DNA from: Meridianimaribacter flavus
Lineage (GTDB): Bacteria > Bacteroidota > Bacteroidia > Flavobacteriales > Flavobacteriaceae
Assembly: GCF_004366715.1 (NCBI RefSeq)
Contig: NZ_SOQZ01000007.1
Span: forward strand, 1 to 64,000
DNA length: 64,000 nucleotides
Direction of reading: 5' to 3'
A program made the translations under genes and the position numbers. Under the pieces are notes generated by a model that was given only the letters and a program-made list of their open reading frames with translations, made no database searches and was not told the origin of the DNA. Of the stretch, positions 9,482 to 18,246 are shown piece by piece. Position 1 is the first letter of the stretch; each line of letters starts with the position of its first letter.

Positions 9482-10258
9482 ATGAAAATTTCAAAAACAA
9501 TTAGTGCCTCAAACACATTGAAATCTAAACTATTGCTTTTGGCTCTACTTGTATTGCCTTTAGTAACAGTAGCTCAAGTACAAGCTTATCTTGTTCATGA
9601 AGATCAAGTAAAACCTTCAAAGCACAATGACTATATTGAAGTCTCTAAAGAGTTTAAAGCGCTTTGTGAAAAGCATAATTTTTCAGAATCCTGGAGTGTT
9701 GCACAAATGGATGATGGTACATTTTTAACTATTACTCCTGTTGAAAAATTTGCAGATTTAGATGAAGATCCAATGGAAGATTTTGCTAAAACCGTAGGTG
9801 AAGAAAAATTCACCTCTTACTTTGAGCGTTTTAACGAATGCTACGACAAACACGGTAGCTACATTACATTACTAAATGAAAACCTGTCTTACATGCCAGA
9901 TGGGATGAGTACAACTCAAGAAGGGCAAAACTACCGAAGATGGATTTTTATGGATGTTGCAGCCAAAAATGTAAGTAAAACCAGAGAAGCAATAAAAGCT
10001 ATTAAAGATTTGTTTGCACAAAAAAATTCCAAAATGCACTATCGCATTTACCAAAACGGTTTTGGGCATGTTGGAGATAGATTTGTTGTGGTTATTTCAG
10101 CTAAAAGCGCTTTGGATTATGAACAAATTTCTGAAGACAATTGGAAACTCTTAGGTGAAGAAGCTAGACCGCTTTTTGACAATTTAAATAGTCTTATTTC
10201 AAGTTACAGTGAAATATCTGGCTGGATGCGACCTGATTTAAGCTACAGTAAACAATAA
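9482..10258 (+). CDS. Exported protein with two ferredoxin-like halves (unknown function)
   Basis: 258 residues; signal peptide about 1-32 (LLLLALLVLPLVTVAQ), then two similar-sized halves. The first (VQAYLVHEDQVKPSKHNDY ... FNECYDKHGSY) and second (RRWIFMDVAAKNVSK ... LISSYSEISGWM) each have a strand-helix-strand-helix pattern, suggesting an internal duplication of an alpha/beta-barrel domain like that of the preceding gene. I do not recognise the family. The operon context with a neighbouring exported protein and an NTF2-like lipoprotein suggests a common envelope role. Confidence 0.75.
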   Translation: MKISKTISASNTLKSKLLLLALLVLPLVTVAQVQAYLVHEDQVKPSKHNDYIEVSKEFKALCEKHNFSESWSVAQMDDGTFLTITPVEKFADLDEDPMEDFAKTVGEEKFTSYFERFNECYDKHGSYITLLNENLSYMPDGMSTTQEGQNYRRWIFMDVAAKNVSKTREAIKAIKDLFAQKNSKMHYRIYQNGFGHVGDRFVVVISAKSALDYEQISEDNWKLLGEEARPLFDNLNSLISSYSEISGWMRPDLSYSKQ

Positions 10259-10269
10259 AACCTAAACCA

Positions 10270-10788
10270 ATGAAAAAGCTATTTATTTTAAGTATTGTAC
10301 TCGTTCTATTTACAGCTTGCCAAGAGCAAAGCAAACGCTACACACAACAGTCGCCTGAAATTGAAACAGTAAAAAAAGCGATACAGCAATACAATGCCAA
10401 GAATTATGATACCAGCTTTTATGCTGACACTTGTAAAACTTATTTCAACTCTGATAAGTTTATGACTGTAGAAGAAACCATGTCGTTTCATAAAGCTAAT
10501 GAAAATTACTACTCTAGCAGAGGGTTTACCGACAATGATCCAGAATATGAAATGGTAGTAACTGACGATGGCGAAACTTGGGTAAACTGTTGGCTAGAAT
10601 GGAAAGGTACAATGAAAGAAACTGGTAAAGAAATTACAATGCCTGTTCATCTTACCTATAGGTTTGCTGATGGTAAAATTGTAAGACAATTAGGTTACTG
10701 GGACCCAACAGAGGTTATCTTAGAACTTCAAGCTATTGAAGCTAGTAAAAAAGAATTGTCGAAAGAAGAAGCCGAAGCTTCTAAATAA
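10270..10788 (+). CDS. NTF2/SnoaL-like lipoprotein
   Basis: 172 residues with a lipoprotein signal (1-17, lipobox LFTAC at Cys17). The mature region fits the NTF2-like fold: an N-terminal helix (ETVKKAIQQYNAKNYDT), strands around EMVVTDDGETWVNCWLEWKGT and MPVHLTYRFADGKIVRQLGYWDP, and a charged C-terminal helix. The fold is used for enzymes and ligand binders alike, so no reaction can be assigned. It is the third gene of the probable operon; the structured element at 10801-10915 follows its stop. Confidence 0.8.
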   Translation: MKKLFILSIVLVLFTACQEQSKRYTQQSPEIETVKKAIQQYNAKNYDTSFYADTCKTYFNSDKFMTVEETMSFHKANENYYSSRGFTDNDPEYEMVVTDDGETWVNCWLEWKGTMKETGKEITMPVHLTYRFADGKIVRQLGYWDPTEVILELQAIEASKKELSKEEAEASK

Positions 10789-10800
10789 CCAACTCACAAA

Positions 10801-10915
10801 AAGGTAGATTTTAGTTTTGGTGGAGATGACTAAATCAATGGTTATAAGTAAAACATCATTAAAGTTTAGTGTTAAATATTTATAGAGCTGATCTTATAAC
10901 CATTGCATCTACCTT
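10801..10915. repeat. Three-stem inverted-repeat element (possible three-way junction RNA or MITE-like DNA)
   Basis: Three perfect stems nest in 115 bp. The outer stem is 10801-10809 AAGGTAGAT with 10907-10915 ATCTACCTT. Directly adjoining it is a small hairpin, 10810-10815 TTTAGT with 10829-10834 ACTAAA. The third is a 12-bp stem, 10837-10848 AATGGTTATAAG with 10893-10904 CTTATAACCATT. The geometry is that of a three-way junction. There is no T-run after it, so it is not an ordinary terminator. It fills the 151-bp gap between the NTF2-like lipoprotein gene and the next exported-protein gene. TCACAAAA occurs on both outer sides (10794-10801 and 10929-10936). Confidence 0.55.
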
Positions 10916-10939
10916 AAGTAATTCAAAATCACAAAAATA

Positions 10940-11398
10940 ATGGGTAAAATAATTCTATACTCAGCTTTACTGTTACTATCAAACTTTGGGTTTTCTCAAT
11001 CAACAATAAACAATAAAGACTTAAACTCCATAACACAGTATTACAACTCGTTACAAGACAACAAACAAACATCAATTCATTTACAAACTCTAGAACAGTT
11101 AATGAGTTGGGAGTTTTTGAGAACTGAGACTGAAAACCTAAATAACAGAAACTTTATAACGCTAGAAGCTGTTTTAATCAACCAATGGACACAAATTGAA
11201 ATCACTAATCTAGAGTTAAAAATTGTTAGTGAAAATAAAATAATAGCTTCAGGTATTTTATCAGGTCGTCAACCAACAGAATGCGATTACATCTCTACAA
11301 GTTTTGAACATCTTTGGATTAAAAAAAGTAGAACATTAAACCAAATAACCCAACATGAAAATAGTAGGTATCATAGGTGGTTCAGGATACATAGATGA
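10940..11398 (+). CDS. Exported NTF2/SnoaL-like protein
   Basis: 152 residues with a signal peptide (1-19, FGFSQ). The mature part carries the SnoaL/NTF2-like pattern: helix ITQYYNSLQDNK, strands ILSGRQPTECDYISTSFEHLWI. The C-terminal 15 residues are unusually Arg/His/Tyr-rich and are encoded by the same bases that start the next reading frame (44-bp overlap), so the native C-terminus may have been lost or altered by whatever rearrangement truncated the neighbour. The function is unknown. Confidence 0.65.
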   Translation: MGKIILYSALLLLSNFGFSQSTINNKDLNSITQYYNSLQDNKQTSIHLQTLEQLMSWEFLRTETENLNNRNFITLEAVLINQWTQIEITNLELKIVSENKIIASGILSGRQPTECDYISTSFEHLWIKKSRTLNQITQHENSRYHRWFRIHR

Positions 11399-11609
11399 CA
11401 ATGTTGTATCCCTATTTTTAAATCAAAATTTTGATGTGAAAATTTCAACTTTAGACATTAAAAAGAAAGAAAACTATCATCATTTAATGGAACTAGAACA
11501 TGCTGAAAACCTTCATGTATGTGAATTGGACACTTCAATAAAATCTGAATTGAAAAATTTTACCAAAGATTGTGATGTGGTGATATTCATAGATCCTACC
11601 AACATTTAA
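11355..11609 (+). pseudogene. Truncated NAD-dependent epimerase remnant
   Basis: 84 residues beginning MKIVGIIGGSGYI, the Rossmann dinucleotide-binding motif of NAD(P)-dependent epimerases/dehydratases, and ending after the third beta strand (CDVVIFID) with a stop. Family members are about 300 residues, so only the first quarter remains, without the YxxxK active site. The glycine motif is also altered (GYIDDN where GYIG is usual). No continuation is visible in any frame before the transporter gene at 11641. It is best read as a deletion remnant; a functional small Rossmann protein is less likely. Confidence 0.6.
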
Positions 11610-11640
11610 TCTAGGGTTTTTAACTGTTAATACCTGAAGA

Positions 11641-12975
11641 ATGAAATCACAAAATATAAAACCACATAAAACCCTAAGTAACAATGTCATTACGAGATAT
11701 GTTTCGTTTTCGATATTGTATTTGGCGCAGGGCATTCCAGAAGGCATTACATTTTATGCCATACCTGCTTGGTTAGCTATGAATGGAAAATCTCCAGCTG
11801 AAATTGCCACTTTTATAAGTATTGCTTTAATTCCATGGAGTTTTAAAATAGTGGTTGCACCTCTAATGGATCGTTACACATTTTTAAGCATGGGCAGAAA
11901 ACGACCTTGGGTAATTTTAGGGCAATTAGGGTTAATCTTAAGTTTTTTGGCTTATGGTATTGTACCTGACCCTCTTAATAACATAACAGGACTTATGGTT
12001 GCAGGATTCTGCGTCAACTTTTTTGGTGCTTTTCAAGATGTTGCAACCGATGGTATGGCTATAGATATGGTTCCTGTCAAAGAACAAGCAAGGGCTAATG
12101 GGCTTATGTGGGGAACGAAGATAATAGGTACTTCCCTATCATTACTAGTTGGTACATTCTTGATTAATACTATTGGGTTTTCATTAGCTATCTCTTCAGT
12201 AGCTATTACTGTAGCATTAATAATTTTAGTTCCTATTTTCATAAAAGAGCGACCTGGTGAAAAACTACTACCATGGACTAAAGGCAAAATATCTTCAGAA
12301 TCTCTAAATAAACAAAGTAGAAATTGGAAACAACTATTGAATAACTTACTTAAAGTGGTAAAACAACCTACAAGTATGTTGTTTTTAATTGCTGTATTTG
12401 TAGTCAGCAATTTGTTTGGTGTGGTAGATGCCTTATTTCCGATTTTTACGGTACAGGAGTTAGGTTGGACTAACACGAGTTTTTCTCAAGTTTTCTCAAC
12501 AGTCAATATTATTTCTGGTATTGTTGGGATGCTTATTGGTGGTTATTTGGTGGATAAACATGGAAAATTAAAAATGATTAACCACTATCTTATTTTGATA
12601 ATCATTTCAATACTTATCTTTTCTTTCTTAGTAAATTCATGGAGTAGTAAAATTGTTGTTTATGGTTTTATGTTTCTTTACGGTTGTTTATATGTTTCTT
12701 TAACCATAGCTATTTTTGCTGCAGCAATGCATCTTTGCTGGAAAACCGTAGCAGCCAGTCAATTTACTTTATACATGACTATTTCCAACTTAGGAAGATC
12801 TACAGGTGCTGCTCTATTGGGAATGCTTAAATCTTATTTTAGTTGGGAAGTTCTATTTTTACTAATCACTCTTATCCCATTACTTACTATTGTAATTTTG
12901 AAATTCACCAACTTTAAAAAACATCAAGAAAAAGTAAAAAGCTTTAAAAACATAAACATTAGTTATAGCGATTAA
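11641..12975 (+). CDS. MFS transporter, AmpG/PAT-like
   Basis: 444 residues with about 12 predicted membrane segments in two halves separated by a hydrophilic loop (about 205-240). The first segment (SILYLAQGIPEGITFYAIPAWL) and the motif around PLMDRYTFLSMGRKRPWVI resemble AmpG/PAT-type permeases of the major facilitator superfamily, some of which import muropeptides. Real specificity cannot be read from sequence: there is no beta-lactamase or amidase gene nearby. It ends in a basic cytoplasmic tail. It lies directly after the epimerase remnant. Confidence 0.85.
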   Translation: MKSQNIKPHKTLSNNVITRYVSFSILYLAQGIPEGITFYAIPAWLAMNGKSPAEIATFISIALIPWSFKIVVAPLMDRYTFLSMGRKRPWVILGQLGLILSFLAYGIVPDPLNNITGLMVAGFCVNFFGAFQDVATDGMAIDMVPVKEQARANGLMWGTKIIGTSLSLLVGTFLINTIGFSLAISSVAITVALIILVPIFIKERPGEKLLPWTKGKISSESLNKQSRNWKQLLNNLLKVVKQPTSMLFLIAVFVVSNLFGVVDALFPIFTVQELGWTNTSFSQVFSTVNIISGIVGMLIGGYLVDKHGKLKMINHYLILIIISILIFSFLVNSWSSKIVVYGFMFLYGCLYVSLTIAIFAAAMHLCWKTVAASQFTLYMTISNLGRSTGAALLGMLKSYFSWEVLFLLITLIPLLTIVILKFTNFKKHQEKVKSFKNINISYSD

Positions 12976-13168
12976 ACATAAATTGATTTTATTCAAAAGT
13001 TAAAACTAATCAAACAAAACACTATATTTATAAACAATTGTTCCTCAAGTCTTTTGATTAATAGCACTCATTTAAAAGACTTTTATGCTTATTTTAAAAC
13101 GCAACAATTTAACCCGTTCCCATTTTACTTTTAAGAGATTCATCTACTTCTTATTAAATTTTTTAAAA

Positions 13169-14572
13169 ATGAAACGTTTAGTTATTCTTTTCTCTTTGTT
13201 TGGATTCGTTATTCAAACCTATTCACAAGAACAAAAAGCTCCTTCGCCAATTTTATTTATTTACGACGCAAGTGGTTCAATGTGGGGACAACTTGATGGA
13301 AAAACCAAAAAAGAAATTGCTTCCGAAGTAATGTCAACAACCGTAAACAACCTACCCGAAAACCAACATGTTGGGCTTATTGCTTATGGACATAGAACCA
13401 AAGGTGACTGTGACGATATTGAGTACATGGCAGACATAACCAATACTTCTAAATCAAAAATCACTGAAACTGTAAAAACTATTAATCCCTTAGGGAAAAC
13501 ACCATTAGCACGATCTGCAACTTTAGCTATAAACTCTTTAAAAGAAAACAATGTAAAAGCCACTATAATCTTAGTGACCGATGGAATTGAGTCGTGTGAT
13601 GGCAATCTCTGTGATATTGTAGCACAAGCTAAAGCAAGTGGCATTGATTTTAAATTGCACATTGTTGGTTTTGGTTTAAAAGAAAATGAAACCGAACAGC
13701 TTAAATGTGCTGCTGATGCTGGAGGCGGAAGGTATTATGACGCTTCAAACGCTAGTGCATTAGGAGAAGGTCTTACTGAAGCAACATCAGCAACAGTAGA
13801 TAAACCCGAAGGCAATTTTTCTATTTATGCAACAAAAAACGGAGAACCTGTAGATGCATGGGTAAAAGCAACAGAAGCTGGAACCAATGAAGCTGTTGAT
13901 GGATCAAGAACTTATCGAGATTCCGCTTGGGTACATTTACCTCCTGGAAAATACGACATTGCCATTAGACCTCTTGAAGGTTTAGACATTCCTGGAACTT
14001 CAATTACAGTTGAGATCAAAGAAGGGGAAACAAAACACGAAACAATCAGTTTTGATGGAGGCACACTAGAAGTTACAGCTACTAATAATGGCGAAGGTTG
14101 GGATGCTGTGGTAAAAATGTTTGACTCAAATGGGAAAGTAGCCTCTAATACTCGAACTTATGGTCGTTCTAAAACCATGGAAGTACCAGCTGGAAAATAT
14201 AAAGTTACTTTTCAGGGCCTTGTAATGAAAGGTATCAACACCTACTTTGAGATAGATAATGTTGAAGTAAAATCGAACACCACAACTCCAATAACCCATA
14301 ATTTTGACACTGGAAAAGTGATGGTTGGTGTACAAACTTCAAGTGGCGAATTAATTGATGCTACTGTTAACTTCCATGAAGTAGATGCCAATAAAAATGT
14401 GGCAGCCTCAAGAACCTATACATCTAGCAGTAGCAACCCTAGAGAATTTTTATTAAGCACAGGAACTTATAAAGTTAAAGTTGTAACCCTTGGAGTGCAT
14501 AAAGGAAAAACCGAAACATTTACAATTGAAGTGAAAAAAGGCGAAACTGTTACTAAAACAATAACCTATTAA
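13169..14572 (+). CDS. Exported von Willebrand factor A domain protein
   Basis: From the ATG at 13169 it is 467 residues with a signal peptide (1-20, ending QTYSQ). The frame opens earlier (13085), but that would place 28 odd residues before the signal. The VWA domain (about 27-215) has an intact MIDAS: D33-x-S35-x-S37 in YDASGSMWG, a threonine in GKTPLARS and the Asp in VTDGIES, so metal-dependent ligand binding is expected. Three beta-sandwich repeats of about 80 residues follow, each with a GKY(D/K)(I/V) strand. It is followed after 2 bp by a membrane-protein gene, probably co-transcribed. Confidence 0.9.
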   Translation: MKRLVILFSLFGFVIQTYSQEQKAPSPILFIYDASGSMWGQLDGKTKKEIASEVMSTTVNNLPENQHVGLIAYGHRTKGDCDDIEYMADITNTSKSKITETVKTINPLGKTPLARSATLAINSLKENNVKATIILVTDGIESCDGNLCDIVAQAKASGIDFKLHIVGFGLKENETEQLKCAADAGGGRYYDASNASALGEGLTEATSATVDKPEGNFSIYATKNGEPVDAWVKATEAGTNEAVDGSRTYRDSAWVHLPPGKYDIAIRPLEGLDIPGTSITVEIKEGETKHETISFDGGTLEVTATNNGEGWDAVVKMFDSNGKVASNTRTYGRSKTMEVPAGKYKVTFQGLVMKGINTYFEIDNVEVKSNTTTPITHNFDTGKVMVGVQTSSGELIDATVNFHEVDANKNVAASRTYTSSSSNPREFLLSTGTYKVKVVTLGVHKGKTETFTIEVKKGETVTKTITY

Positions 14573-14574
14573 TT

Positions 14575-15546
14575 ATGGCACATCAAGCGGTTAAACCTTA
14601 TAGCTTATTAATGTATTTTTTATCAATAATTGCCTTTTTCTTTTTAGGGTTAATTTATGCAGGTATTACCGAAGCTGGTAAAGGACAAATGCTAGCTGGT
14701 GGTGCAATTGTATTGGGTTATGGTGTTATTGGAGCCTTTATTGGGTTACTCTTATCAATACTTACAGCTATAAAATCTAAACGAAATCTAATCATTAAAA
14801 TCAATATTTTTTTAACGCTCATTGTTATTGCCTCATTTACATATTTCACAATAAAATACCAAAAACGACAACAAGAGAAATTAAAAGATGAGCTCCCTAA
14901 AAAGGAACAACCTACTACTCCAACTTTAGATGCTAAACCTATGGCGATGTTAACACGCACAAACGTTGAAAAACAACTTAAAAATGAAATGGGTTTAGGT
15001 ATGTTCTCTCCTAACTTTTATGAGCACAAAACGCTCTATTTCTATGGAAATTTAACTCATAGGAAATCTGTTCAAGAACATATACCTGTTGATAGCATAA
15101 CATTTAAACAACGAGAATATGGAGGTTTTGATATAGCAACTGCTCCTTCTTGGTTAATGCCAGAGCATTTGAAACTGGATTATGACATGCTGTATTTCAA
15201 AGTAAAATCCATATCACATGATTTTATTGAAGTAGTTGTAAATACTAGAATCAACCAAACTGCTTTTGTAGACAGATACGCTGGAAAACTTCAATATTGG
15301 CCAGAGTTTTTATTGGGTGTTCATAGTGTTGAGTTTCGAGAACCTTCTGCCTATAAAGTATATATAAAACCTTTAGAGCATGCTGAAACAGTAACTATAC
15401 CATATAGCTTTATGCGACCTATAAAAATTAAAAATGAATGGATGTATGTTGAATTACAAGATAATAATTATAAAACCTTGGGAACTGGTTGGATTCGATG
15501 GCGGAAAGATGATAATCTTTTAATAAAATACTCTCTTCTTAATTAA
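14575..15546 (+). CDS. Membrane protein of unknown function, partner of the VWA gene
   Basis: 323 residues. The first 100 hold three hydrophobic segments (LLMYFLSIIAFFFLGLIYAGI; MLAGGAIVLGYGVIGAFIGLLLSIL; INIFLTLIVIASFTYFTI), then a charged linker and a soluble, beta-rich C-terminal half (WLMPEHLKLDYDMLYFKV ... GTGWIRWRKDDNLLIKY). I do not recognise the family. The 2-bp spacing to the VWA gene suggests a membrane anchor or partner for that exported protein. Confidence 0.75.
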   Translation: MAHQAVKPYSLLMYFLSIIAFFFLGLIYAGITEAGKGQMLAGGAIVLGYGVIGAFIGLLLSILTAIKSKRNLIIKINIFLTLIVIASFTYFTIKYQKRQQEKLKDELPKKEQPTTPTLDAKPMAMLTRTNVEKQLKNEMGLGMFSPNFYEHKTLYFYGNLTHRKSVQEHIPVDSITFKQREYGGFDIATAPSWLMPEHLKLDYDMLYFKVKSISHDFIEVVVNTRINQTAFVDRYAGKLQYWPEFLLGVHSVEFREPSAYKVYIKPLEHAETVTIPYSFMRPIKIKNEWMYVELQDNNYKTLGTGWIRWRKDDNLLIKYSLLN

Positions 15547-15566
15547 AAATTTAAAAAACCAACCTT

Positions 15567-16811
15567 ATGCAAAACCAAACCATTAACCCTGTTGTAAAAA
15601 ATAATCGCATAGAATATTTAGATATTCTAAGAGGCATCGCTATTATGTTTATTTTCACTGCAAATATTCCGTTTTTTTCTGGACTTTGGTTTGTCAATGC
15701 AGATAGCAACTTAAGAGAAATAAATTGTGCTACCGATGAAATTTTCAACTATATAATGTATGTGCTTGTAGATGGAAAATTCTATTCTATTTTCTCATTA
15801 CTTTTTGGCATAGGTTGTACTATCCAATTTAACAATGTCACTTCACACAACAAGGCATTTGCTCGTTTTTTTAGGAGACGTATGTTTTGGCTCTTAGTGT
15901 TTGGGTTAATACACTTGTTTCTTTTATGGCCTGGTGATATTTTAACACTCTATGCGCTTTTGGGCTTTTTCTTGATTTGGTTTATTAAAAAATCAAATAA
16001 AACACTTTTAGTTACTGCCATAATCTTAATTTTAGCTCCTATTGTAAATTGGGCATTTATATACTTTACTGGAATATTTTATCCTGAAACTTACTTTCAA
16101 CTAAGTACAAATATATATCAACATTTTGGAATGCCAGTTATAGAAATGAATGGCCACTTACAACCTAACATTGTAGCTTTTTTAACCAACACAAACCTTC
16201 CTGATTTTTTTAAAATGAGTTTAGGAAATGCATTTATTAGGATAGGTATGATTTTAGAAGAAGGTCGCATTTTTAAAGTTTTTGGTATTTTCTTATTAGG
16301 CATTTGGGCTGGAAGAAAAATTTTAAATGAAAATTTATTAAACAATATTCCATTTTTAAGGAAGAGCTTACTTATTGGAATTCTACTAGGTTTACCAATG
16401 AACTTCATAAGAGGTTATATAGAATTTTTTAGCGTAAAAAATGTGTCACTAGAAATCTTACATATACTAACTTATGCCTTTGGCACTGTACCATTAGCTA
16501 TGGCTTTTGCTGCAGGAATTGCTTTACTATACAAAAGAAAAGTAAGTTTTTTAAACTGGTTTAAGCCTGTTGGAAAAATGGCATTAACATGCTACCTCAC
16601 ACAAACCATTATTTCAATAATTATTTTTTACGGTTTTGGATTCAACCAAACTGGAAAATATGGTTTTACTATTGTGATGCTAATTGCCTTAACTATTTTT
16701 GTTCTTCAAGTTATTCTCAGCAAACTATGGCTTAACTATTTTAAATTTGGCCCAATGGAATGGATTTGGAGACAATTAACTTATGGTAAAAAACTAACAC
16801 TTAAAAGATGA
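15567..16811 (+). CDS. DUF418 family membrane protein
   Basis: 414 residues. N-terminal RIEYLDILRGIAIMFIFTANI and the C-terminal half with PVGKMALTCYLTQTI fit the DUF418/YeiB-type membrane proteins, polytopic proteins related to acyltransferase-3-like families. About 9-10 membrane segments are visible. The substrate is unknown. The stop overlaps the start of the APC permease gene by 4 bp (ATGA), indicating translational coupling. Confidence 0.88.
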   Translation: MQNQTINPVVKNNRIEYLDILRGIAIMFIFTANIPFFSGLWFVNADSNLREINCATDEIFNYIMYVLVDGKFYSIFSLLFGIGCTIQFNNVTSHNKAFARFFRRRMFWLLVFGLIHLFLLWPGDILTLYALLGFFLIWFIKKSNKTLLVTAIILILAPIVNWAFIYFTGIFYPETYFQLSTNIYQHFGMPVIEMNGHLQPNIVAFLTNTNLPDFFKMSLGNAFIRIGMILEEGRIFKVFGIFLLGIWAGRKILNENLLNNIPFLRKSLLIGILLGLPMNFIRGYIEFFSVKNVSLEILHILTYAFGTVPLAMAFAAGIALLYKRKVSFLNWFKPVGKMALTCYLTQTIISIIIFYGFGFNQTGKYGFTIVMLIALTIFVLQVILSKLWLNYFKFGPMEWIWRQLTYGKKLTLKR

Positions 16812-18112
16812 TAAAAAAAGATGAAGGCTTAAAACGCTCCATTGGTGTTTTTGGACTATCTGCCAATATAATGAACATTATGATTGGAGCTGGAATTTTT
16901 GCTCTTCCTGCTGTAATTGCTGGCATTATGGGTTCAGCAAGTATTTTTTCTTACATCTTTTGTGGAATTCTTATTGCATTAATAGTACTCTGCTTTGCTG
17001 AAGCAGGAAGTAAAGTAAATAATACTGGAGGCCCTTACACTTACATTGAAACCGCTTTTGGTGATTATGCAGGTTTTCTTGCAGGTATTTTTGCTTCAGG
17101 TAGTAATATACTTGCATCAGCAGCAGTGGCTAATGCTTTATTAAATATTATAGCAACATTCAACCCTTTGTTTGAATTAACTTCTTACAGAGTTCTTTCG
17201 TTACTTATAGTGTATGTATTACTGGTTACAATTAATGTAAGAGGTATAAAACAAGGTATTGGTTTGGTGAAAATCAACACACTTTTAAAAGTTATCCCTT
17301 TAATTGTTTTAGTGGTTTTAGGGTTTAAAAACATATCAGTGTCTAATTTGCATATTGAGACATTACCTACCTTAGGTCAACTTGGTGAATCCTCATTAAT
17401 TCTCTTTTTTGCTTTTTTAGGTTGTGAAACTGGGTTAATTGTTGGTGGAGAAATTAAGAATCCTAAACGCACAATACCTCGTTCAATTTTTTTAAGCATA
17501 GGCTCTGTAGTAGTATTATATATTCTTATTCAAACGGTGTCGCAAGGTGTTCTTGGAACTGATTTAGTAAACCACAAAGCAACACCTCTAGCTGAAACCG
17601 CAAAAATATCAATGGGAACATTTGGTTATGTTTTACTTACCATTGGAGCCGCTGTTTCAATGTTTGGTATGGTTAGTGGCGACTTGCTAAACTCACCAAG
17701 AGTAATGTATGCTTTAGCTAGAGACAAAGTTATTCCTATAAAACCACTAGCTAAAATCCACCCTAAATTTGCTACACCATACATTGCAATTATTGTACAT
17801 GGTTTTTTGGTGTTTTTATTTGCATCTACAGGAAGTTTTGAACAACTTGTAATTATTGCTACTAGCTCTATTCTTTTACTTTACTTGGGTGTAGCACTTT
17901 CAGTTATAAAACTTAGGAAAACTAAAAAATCTGAGGCTGGTGAATTTAAAATTCCTGGTGGACTAACTGTTCCAATTCTATCAATTGGCATTATTATATA
18001 TTTCTTATCTAATCTTTCTAATAAAGAAATGATAGCTACAGCTGTTTTTATAGGTTTACTAAGTGCTATTTTCTTTGTTATAAGATTTATTAAACGTAAA
18101 AAGACCGATTAA
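16808..18112 (+). CDS. APC superfamily amino acid permease
   Basis: 434 residues with about 12 membrane segments. The first helix has the unwound glycine motif GAGIFALPAVI that binds the amino-acid backbone in APC transporters. It is followed by NNTGGPYTYIETAFGD, a hallmark of the family, and FGMVSGDLLNSPRVMYALARDKVIP in the second half. It imports or exchanges an amino acid at the inner membrane; specificity is not deducible. It is coupled by a 4-bp overlap to the DUF418 gene. Confidence 0.92.
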   Translation: MIKKDEGLKRSIGVFGLSANIMNIMIGAGIFALPAVIAGIMGSASIFSYIFCGILIALIVLCFAEAGSKVNNTGGPYTYIETAFGDYAGFLAGIFASGSNILASAAVANALLNIIATFNPLFELTSYRVLSLLIVYVLLVTINVRGIKQGIGLVKINTLLKVIPLIVLVVLGFKNISVSNLHIETLPTLGQLGESSLILFFAFLGCETGLIVGGEIKNPKRTIPRSIFLSIGSVVVLYILIQTVSQGVLGTDLVNHKATPLAETAKISMGTFGYVLLTIGAAVSMFGMVSGDLLNSPRVMYALARDKVIPIKPLAKIHPKFATPYIAIIVHGFLVFLFASTGSFEQLVIIATSSILLLYLGVALSVIKLRKTKKSEAGEFKIPGGLTVPILSIGIIIYFLSNLSNKEMIATAVFIGLLSAIFFVIRFIKRKKTD

Positions 18113-18246
18113 ATGTTTAAGAAGCATACTCAAACATTGTTAAGTAATCAAAACCATTAAGTTATTAGTAACGGTATAATTGCAAATTTCATTTCAAATT
18201 GTATATTTGAATTATCCCAATAATACCTTAAAACTAATAGCTATAT

